This document shows positions 57,210-64,000 of a stretch of DNA of 64,000 bases, in pieces. The position numbers and the translations under genes are program-made. Numbering within the stretch: the first letter of the stretch is position 1; each line of letters opens with the position of its first letter. The stretch comes from Zea mays. Its lineage: Eukaryota; Streptophyta; Magnoliopsida; Poales; Poaceae. Below the pieces are notes generated by a model. It ran no database searches. It was not told where the DNA came from and saw nothing but the letters and a program-made list of their open reading frames with translations. Where the stretch lies: positions 78,984,683 through 79,048,682 of the forward strand of contig NC_050096.1 of the NCBI RefSeq assembly GCF_902167145.1, in the 5' to 3' direction.

Positions 57210-57584
57210 GAGAACATATCCAGTGCACACGAGCCTTTGGTACATTTAGAATGCACGTGAACTAACAAAGTTCATAAACAAACTGAAAAATCCATACATA
57301 TTTTTTCCATCCTACTCCAATTATATACAAAATTCCAAGTTCGAATTCATTATATTTTAGCTGTAATAAAAAAGTTAAATTTCTGACAAGTTTTAATTAG
57401 AAATCGACTAAAATGTTCTCTTTTTTATTATAGCTAAAGTATACGAATTTGAAATTATGTATATAATTGGAGTAGTAGGATGAAAAGAATATGTATAGGT
57501 TTTTTCGGAATTTGTTTTTGAACTTTGTTAGTTCATATGCATTTTATGTGCACCAAAAACTCATGTGCACCGGATATATTCCCT
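57210..57584. mobile_element. Fold-back (long inverted repeat) MITE
   Basis: The left arm (about 57210-57385) and right arm (about 57415-57584) are imperfect reverse complements over about 170 bp each. Outer ends are AACATATCCAGTGCACACGAG and, inverted, AATATATCCGGTGCACATGAG; inner matches include CTAACAAAGTTCA and CCAATTATATAC. Almost the whole element could form one hairpin. I cannot define a clean TSD. It lies about 0.3 kb downstream of the gene at 57901-58869. Confidence 0.7.
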
Positions 57585-57900
57585 AATATTAAAACTTAAA
57601 AGTTTAAAACCTTCCATACATTTTGTAATACTCTTGAATGTTGAATCAGTAAACACGCCGCGCCATATGCATGCAATGCATGAGAAAATACTACCCTATA
57701 CATGCTTGGATGTGCACATTAATTATTTCGGTGACATGCATCCAATTTAATCAACACTGGCGCGCTAGCTAGAGACAAAACGAACCAACGATCCATCACC
57801 TAACGCGCTATTTTGCAGCTTCAGTGACCAGCATATATAACAGCCCATGCGATGGAAACAAAGCATGAATCGTAAATAAATGGCCTAGCTAGCTAGTTTG
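57585..57900. other. 3' flank of the host gene
   Basis: A short AT-rich stretch downstream of the minus-strand gene, likely holding its 3' UTR and polyadenylation region. No specific signal can be assigned. Confidence 0.35.
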
Positions 57901-58869
57901 TCACGCGATGCAGTAGATGATGGACGCTCTGCTGGAGTCAAACCTCCAGATGAAGCGATAGTCACCGGATCCGCCGGCCAGGTGCTCGACGGCGCACGGC
58001 ACGGTGAGGGAGGCGATGGCGCTGCCGCCACCGTGCTCCCACGTGATCCTTGCGGTGCATGGGAAGGCGTCTGATGATGACCCGGCATTCTTCGGCAGGC
58101 GTGGCGCCGGGCCGAACGTCCGCACGTCCAGCGCCACGATGCCGTTGATCCTCCTCGACGCGCCGGCGCCCGGCAGCGCGTCGAGCCACGGGCACACGGG
58201 CTGTCCCACCATAGCCTTGTACGCGTCGTTCACCAGGTGGACACGGTTGCGGGGGCCCGACACGACGGCCGGGAGCGCGCCCGGGAGCTCCAGTTCGGCC
58301 TCCACCTCCCTCGCCGTCTTGTTGGACGCAGACGCCGCCGTCTCCGGGCCGCTACCGACGACGGCGATGTTGCTGGAGTCGATGCAGATGGTGGTCCACA
58401 GAGGGCGAGCGGGGCGAGGCCTGATGACCTTGGGCACCTGCAGCTTCGAGATCAGGTCGCGCTCCACGGGGAACACCCGCCTCGTCGTCGCCGCGTCCGA
58501 TGACGATGGCGCCGCCGCCGCAGCCGGCCACGGCAAGGCAGCCGCTGGAGACGACCCCGCCACGAGCGAGAGCCTCCGGAGCCGCTCCTCACAGCCTGTA
58601 AGAAGACCCTCGGGCATAGGCACGTACCGTCGTCCTCTCCTCGTCGCCGCCACGGGGGCCGCCGAGGCTGGAGGTTGAGGGTTAGGGTAAGACGACGCCC
58701 CCGCCGCCTCCCTCTCCGTCTCCCTCTTTGACAGCGGAGGGGACAAAAGGAGACGGTCTTCGTCGCGGCCGCGCTTGCGCGCCCGCCACAGCACGCTGGT
58801 CGCCGCGGCGCCAGTGGGCATCAGCGGCGGCATGGGTTTGGGCGCGATTGGCCGGAGCCGACGTTCCAT
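57901..58869 (-). CDS. Plant-specific protein of unknown function, single exon (possibly DUF7950-like)
   Basis: The 322-codon frame has its ATG at 58869 in GTCATGG context and its stop at 57901-57903. GC content and third-position GC are high, as in many grass genes and unlike the flanking DNA. The N-terminus has the motif RPIAPKP (residues 6-12), then a basic segment (RARKRGR) that could act as a nuclear signal, a Pro/Ala/Ser-rich low-complexity part, and a conserved-looking C-terminal half (about 140-322) including HLVNDAYKAMVGQPVCPWL and a final RFIWRFDSSRASIIYCIA. I associate RPIAPKP with plant proteins labelled DUF7950, from memory and unverified. No catalytic motif, signal peptide or membrane span is visible. 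It is the only credible non-transposon gene here. Confidence 0.75.
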   Translation of the reverse strand: MERRLRPIAPKPMPPLMPTGAAATSVLWRARKRGRDEDRLLLSPPLSKRETEREAAGASSYPNPQPPASAAPVAATRRGRRYVPMPEGLLTGCEERLRRLSLVAGSSPAAALPWPAAAAAPSSSDAATTRRVFPVERDLISKLQVPKVIRPRPARPLWTTICIDSSNIAVVGSGPETAASASNKTAREVEAELELPGALPAVVSGPRNRVHLVNDAYKAMVGQPVCPWLDALPGAGASRRINGIVALDVRTFGPAPRLPKNAGSSSDAFPCTARITWEHGGGSAIASLTVPCAVEHLAGGSGDYRFIWRFDSSRASIIYCIA

Positions 58870-59104
58870 GACCTCGCTGGCGGTACGGTGGACTCCTCGC
58901 TCGCTCGATCTGCGGTCTGCGCCATATGAATGGCAGGCCCCGGCCGCCGGGGTTAAGAAGAGCTAGCATAAAGGCGCCGGCCGGCCAATCATCGGGCGGG
59001 CTGGGGCACGTGGGCCGTCGCGCCGCGGCTACGTGGAGCCGGCGCCGACACGTTGCTGGCGCGGCCGCGCGCGCGTGCATGGTCGATGCAAACGCCTGCA
59101 CACT

Positions 59105-59106
<2 letters not shown>

Positions 59107-59142
<36 letters not shown>
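59107..59142. repeat. (CT)18 microsatellite upstream of the host gene
   Basis: A perfect 36-bp dinucleotide run, (GA)18 on the gene's strand, about 240 bp upstream of its ATG. It falls in the likely promoter or 5' UTR. Confidence 0.97.
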
Positions 59143-59143
<1 letters not shown>

Positions 59144-60523
59144 GCTAGCCTCCACATATGACAGGAGTGAATCGAACGTAACTCTGCCGTTTCAGCCCCG
59201 CCGAATGCGTTTACTTGCACGGAGAGGAAGAAGAGCATGGCTTTTGAAATGGGGATAAATTAAGGTCGTGATAGTAGTACGTGCTATCTTTTCTGAGACC
59301 TTTATATATCAGCAGTGTCGTCATGGTTTTGGAATGACGATGCGTTGCTGGTGTTTTGCTGACTACTGATGATATATATGTAGTACTTTATGCTAAGGAT
59401 TTTAATCGATCTATCATTAGATTACGTGCTGCTGCCAGTAGCGTATCGGAATTGACAATGATGCATGGTATCTACTTCTACTCCTGCTGGGGTTTGTTTT
59501 TACACGTAATAGCGCCGAAAACAGTTGTGTCGTTGGCGTGTGTCCTCTTCCGTCCCCTTTTCCTCGATCGGCTGCGGTTTCTACTCTACTTTTGTCATGG
59601 CGTACGCTTTCATGGTTCGGTGACGTTGTGTTATGGTTGGGCCGACGCCGATCCATTGCCAAGTCTCACAAGGTATCTTGACCACTTTGACCGCCAGCTA
59701 GTTTGCATGCAATGCGTTTCTTTACTGGTAGCAATGCAAGCAAGCAAGCTATAGTAGCCCTTTTGCATGCTTGAAGTCGTAGTACGTAAGTATGTATTCG
59801 TCCCTCTTGTTTTCTTTTATTTGTCATGTTTTAGTTCAAAAATAAATTAACGGACGATAAATATTCGAGAACGGAGCTAACCTGGACTGGACATACATAC
59901 ATATTGCAATAATGCCTGTGGGTGCGTGGAATGAATTGACCACTTTGGCTGTGGGCATATGCATGCATGTCGTGTGCGTCATGCACTAACCTACAATTAT
60001 TCTGAGCAGATACATATACATCTACACTGCTATAGCATTCGCGTTTCGTCTTCCGTGTGCAAGGCACATCATATCGCTGGGAAAACACCATGACTCATCG
60101 TTGAGGTAGCCGGCCATGTCTCCTTGCGCGTGCGCGCATGCATGCAAGAGCGAAGGAACGGACACGGGTGCCGTTGTGGACGTACTCGTGTGAGTGAGAG
60201 CCTACTAGCCTATGCATGCGTCAGCGCGTGTGCATGCGGAGGACTACATGCGCATGCACGCAACCAGCCAACAACACGCACTGGATGGACGGACGCGCAC
60301 GCACGCAGCCCCCAGACGGAGACGACCACGACAGATAGAGGCGGCAGGGGCACAGACCAGGCCGGCCAGATGACGTCGTCGCATGCACGTCCACAAAAAT
60401 GTTGCACTAGATATACTTGTAGATGCCAGCAGCAGCAGACAGCCACACACACGCAACGTACCATCACACAGCTATAATATCAGTATCACATATACAAACT
60501 GTCATATGAACAAGTATAGATGT
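59143..60523. other. Intergenic sequence upstream of the host gene
   Basis: No gene is recognised. The sequence is rich in CATGCATG/GCATGC-type alternating purine-pyrimidine motifs (for example about 59954-59968, 60135-60145 and 60211-60235). Short ORFs lack any recognisable feature. Confidence 0.5.
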
Positions 60524-61125
60524 TGTTGGGCACCAAAAAGAGCCAGCGGATGGTCCGCCGTCCGGACAGTCTGCGCCTGTAGGACGAACGGTCCGCGCGC
60601 GCAGAACAGATTAGGGTTCCGAGTTTCTTGCCGTACGAAATTCGCGGGATTAGCTCGGGGAGTTTGTTTGTAACAGGTCTAGCCCCCCTTCTCTATAAAT
60701 ACAGAGGTATACAGCCGATTTGTAATCATCAATCGAATTAATAACACTTCTATTTCGCATTTATTTCCTGTACAATTAGAAGTATTTCTAGTCTAGTTCT
60801 AGTTTAGCCTCTCCATCCTCAAATTCTCCGCTTCTCTTCGACTCTACGTCGATTAGAGGAGTCTAGGTCGGTCTGCCCGAGCCTAGACATCACCTAGGAT
60901 CTCTCCTCCCCGACGGGGTCCCTCCCGGGAGCGAGATCCAGGCGCCGCAGGCGATCTTCCGCCGCCCCTGCGCACGCGCGGACCGTCCGGCCGTCAGGCA
61001 GGGAACCCTAGCCTCGCACCAGGTCGCGGACCGTCCAGCCCCTGACCGCGAACCGTCCGCTCCTGGGCAGAGAGCACCGCCGCTGGTTTGTATTGAGTGA
61101 TTAGCACCCCAAAAGGGTGTCAACA
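60524..61125 (+). repeat. Element I 5' LTR
   Basis: The 602-bp unit has TGTTG...CAACA ends. The TATA box (CTCTATAAATAC) is at about 60691-60702. GGAC-N-GTCC-like sites are centred at about 60552, 60568, 60590, 60985, 61032 and 61054. The left TG could alternatively be at 60521. Confidence 0.85.
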
Positions 61126-61132
61126 TACTTTC

Positions 61133-61151
61133 TGGCGACTCCGCTGGGGAC
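61133..61151 (+). promoter_or_regulatory. Element I primer-binding site
   Basis: TGGCGACTCCGCTGGGGAC starts seven bases after the LTR end, in the position expected for a PBS. The tRNA was not identified. Confidence 0.75.
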
Positions 61152-61182
61152 AACATATATAGACCTATCAAATCGGCCCTCA

Positions 61183-64000
61183 ATGGCTGGTTCAAAAGAT
61201 AGCTCTGAAGTTTCCACCAGCATTATCATCACACCGACATGGGAAACCTTGCTGGCTGAAGAACAACTCCTGTTCGAGGAGCGTCAGGAGCAGCTGATCC
61301 GAGAAGCAAAGGCGAAATTCCTGGTCGACTTCAAGGTGGACAGGAACAACAAAGTCGTTCGGCAACGGGCGACAGATCTGGCTTCGCTCCGACCTACTAC
61401 GATTACCCCCAATGTAAGTAGCACCAATGAACTCCAATCTCTTAAAGCTTACATAGACGAACAGCGAGAGCAGATGCAACATATCGTTGGGGATATACAA
61501 AAAGATCATAAAAGGCTAGTGCGTGCGTTTAATAAGTCTACTATTGCAAATCTTCCTTTGCACGAGGTTGAACTAAGGGAATACACACGTAATTCATCGG
61601 CTACAGGTTGTCACGACCAGTCACAACACCTTTATGGGATGCTGATAGACATGTACCTTGGGCAACAACAGCCTCCCACGCACATCGGCGATAAATTTGC
61701 CGATCTGCGCATGTCCGGACCGTCCTCACGTGAGCGCGGACCGTCCGGGCCAGCGGCGGCCGATCCCATTTTTAGAAGCGAATTACCGAGGCCTGCACCC
61801 AAGCCGCCACATACCGTGCAAACCCTAGATAACCCATTCGGACCGTCCGCGTATGACGCAAGACAGTCCGAATATAATGTCGGACGGTCTGGCCACATAG
61901 CCGGACAGTCCGCGCACGGAGCCGGACGGTCCGCGTATTTAACCGGACGGTCCGGCATAAAGTTTTTTGAGGAGGATGGATATCCAACTCCGTATCCGTC
62001 CCAGCTAGACTCCCCATCTCACCATACGACACACTAGAACCATAATATAATCTACCAAACCCGTGAGAGTGAGTACTTTCCGGCCCCCAGAAGGCCAGAA
62101 AGGAATGGCCAGTCCTATGAGCCTCATAGGGCATGTATTAACGCGCCGCAAAACCCAAACCAATGGGGAGGAAAACTACACACCAACATCCAAACAAACT
62201 CACCCATATTGGACCAAAGAGCTGGTGGTCTCCCATCGGCTGCCATCGATATAGTGAGAGGGGAAATAGCTGGGGCGTTCCGAGATAAGCTCGGAGTTAG
62301 TATAGTCCCCGGGGGACAGTCATATCAGAGACCTTATGATAGCCAGTTTGATCGTCTCCCATACCCACAGGGGACCAGAATACCCGAATTTGCAAAGTTT
62401 TCGGGTGACCAAGGAAAGAGCACGCGTGAGCACATAGACCAGTTCTTAGCACAGTTAGGAGAATTGGCCGACACCGAAGCATTCCATGTACGTTTATTTT
62501 TATTATCTTTAACAGGGACTGCATTCACATGGTATGCCACGCTCCCTCCTAATTCCATTTTGTCATGGGAAGACTTAGAACAAAAATTTCATGAACATTT
62601 CTTCTCTGGCGATTACGAGCTAGATTTAGTAGACTTAGTGGCCCTACGACAAGAAAAGGATGAATCGGTTAGTGATTATATCCGGAGATTCCGGGATACG
62701 AGAAACCGATGCTTTCAAATTCATTTAACAGATAAACAACTGGCGGGAAAAGCCTTTGATGCATTGCGCTATTATTTAAAAGAGAAATTAGAAGGCATCG
62801 AGTTCTTTACGCTAGCACAATTACATCAGAGAGTTTTGGCTTGTGAAAGTCGAAGCAAAGAACTAGTCAAAACGGTTCATCATTATGTCCATATAGTAGA
62901 ACTCAATCAAAGTAGTTCGGACGATGAACCAAAGGAAGTTTACACTGCCAAAATAGTTTGGCCCGAGCAGGCCAAATCTTCGGCTTGCTCCTCCTTACAG
63001 TCAGTTCAAAAGAAACGGCAGAAGGAGGTTAAGTTTACATTTAATGTCGTCAAATGTGATAAGATATTCGATGAATTACTAAAAAATGGTAACATTAAGA
63101 TCGATTATACCGTTCCACTCGCCGACGAACTAAAGCGTCGTGCATATTGCAAGAGGCACAACTCATTTTCCCTTGTCACTAATGATTGTAATGTGTTCCG
63201 ACGACAAATCCAATCGGCCATTAACGAGGGACGATTGAAATTGCAGGAGGACACAGAGCCCTTCCCAGTGAATATGATCGACTTCAAGGGCAAAAGGGTC
63301 CTAATTCGGCCCAGCACAGCCGATAAGGACAAAGACAAAGAAGTCATCATCGGCAACGCACAGGAGGCCGATGGAAACAACAAAATCTCTTGCAGGAAAG
63401 TGGTGGCCGAGAAGACTCCTAATGGAGGGGAGACACTGAAAGTGACCATCACAACCTCCGGCATTGGAGGGCAAGCGCAGACAAGAGGGCATGTGCGAGA
63501 ACCCATACTGCGCATCACGGACGGTCCGGTGCCCAGGCGCGGACGATCCGTAACATCGCCAGACGGTCCGGAGCATTCCAGCAGACGGTCCGACAACGCC
63601 AAGGAACCACGGCGACCACGTACCTTCAAACCACGACGACCAGAAATAGGTACGTGGAAAACAAACACGTTCAAGGAAACCGGTCGGTTGGTAAAATTCA
63701 GTCCGACCTTTGATCAATTATTATCTAAATATGTGAAAAAGAAGGCTGGCATCAGCGACCGGCCACCAAAACGACCTCGCTTACCCACCCAGGAGCGACA
63801 ACAAGTTAGGCCGATTGGACCACCTCACCAATCTGAAAAGACGGGAGATCATAATGTTCAATTAAGAACTAACGTATCTGCATGGACACCTCCACCCCCA
63901 TATCCACCTATGCCATATCCATACACATACATACCTCCAGCATATCTCCCAAATCAAATGTGGGGCATGCCACCATACCCATTTGGGATGCCACAGTACC
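61183..64000 (+). CDS. gag: Element I gag, one in-frame UAG, open to window end
   Basis: The frame starts at ATG 61183 (MAGSKD). It reads through a Glu/Arg-rich helix region (61240-61560) and a linker built of 7-residue repeats (GRSGHIA, GQSAHGA, GRSAYLT). It meets UAG at 62035-62037, then continues in the same frame without a stop to 64000. The retrotransposon gag domain is at about 62370-62870 (FSGDQGKSTREHIDQF, TAFTWYATLPP, YIRRFRDTRNRCF). A Lys/Arg-rich region and a Pro/Tyr-rich tail (63890-64000) follow. The UAG looks like CAG to TAG in a methylatable CHG context. No stop-free pol is visible before the edge. Confidence 0.85.
61717..61953. repeat. 21-bp-phased GGAC(N)GTCC palindromes inside element I gag
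   Basis: Sites are centred at 61721 and 61742, and at 61844, 61865, 61886, 61907, 61928 and 61949, with exactly 21 bp between neighbours in each group. They encode the 7-residue repeats of the gag linker. A further cluster is centred at about 63523, 63545, 63565 and 63587. Confidence 0.88.

Larger units (their letters stand above)
60524..64000 (+). mobile_element. Element I: Ty3/gypsy-like retrotransposon, 5' part only
   Basis: A 5' LTR (60524-61125), PBS (61133-61151) and a long gag frame on the plus strand run off the window; pol and the 3' LTR are outside, so no TSD can be checked. Gag contains a retrotransposon gag domain of gypsy type. GGAC-N-GTCC palindromes occur in both LTR and gag. 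Confidence 0.88.

Noticed and set aside
60124..60240. Z-DNA-like alternating purine-pyrimidine (GCGCATGCATGC) clusters as a regulatory element
   Set aside because: Suggestive composition only, with no defined unit or position relative to a mapped promoter.
59356..60477. Short ORFs of 117-132 aa upstream of the host gene
   Set aside because: No homology-like motif, poor start context and overlapping alternatives on both strands.

Overview
The window is plant nuclear DNA, almost certainly maize (Zea mays) or a very close relative. It is a nested pile of LTR retrotransposons with one short low-copy gene island. There is no bacterial, viral or organellar content, and I recognised no rRNA or tRNA gene. 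Nearly every boundary can be read from TG...CA ends, target-site duplications (TSDs), primer-binding sites (PBS) and matching LTR pairs.

Layout. (1) 1-8900: Sirevirus-type Ty1/copia element A (Opie/Ji group) on the minus strand, cut by the window start. Its pol frame is open and its gag carries stops; a solo LTR (B, 812-1425, TSD GGGTT) sits in its 3' noncoding region. (2) 8901-11540: relics of other LTRs with a Tourist-like MITE at 9935-10253. (3) 11541-56778: an old Sirevirus C on the plus strand, split by four direct insertions. D is a 4.0 kb solo LTR (TSD ATTAG) and itself contains E (15429-24891, TSD GCCGC), a long-LTR element with no coding capacity. F (28654-36066, TSD GGGAC) is a pol-less Ty3/gypsy element with gag in sense and an apparently intron-containing gene in antisense. 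G (38336-51847, TSD AAACT) is a 13.5 kb Huck-like Ty3/gypsy element with gag-PR and pol on the minus strand and a damaged integrase. H (51929-53716, TSD CTAAT) is a solo LTR. (4) 56779-60523: gene island with a fold-back MITE and an intronless, GC-rich plant gene of unknown function (57901-58869, minus). (5) 60524-64000: 5' LTR and gag of another Ty3/gypsy element, I, on the plus strand, running off the window.

Relative ages from LTR pairs agree with the nesting. C differs by about 5-6% in the stretch I aligned, E by about 2%, G by well under 1% apart from repeat number, and F by 3 positions in 665.

Main observations. First, F carries an antisense transcription unit with its own TATA box and two frame-compatible GT-AG introns. 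Such introns cannot be spliced from the sense genomic RNA and so would survive retrotransposition. Second, palindromic GGAC-N-GTCC sites recur at a spacing of about 21 bp (two helical turns) in Sirevirus LTRs, in solo LTR H, and in both the LTR and the gag ORF of the unrelated element I. Third, both Sireviruses have the LTR TATA box in the loop of a perfect 11-bp-arm inverted repeat in the intact copies examined. Fourth, many nonsense codons look like C-to-T changes, as expected of methylated transposon DNA.
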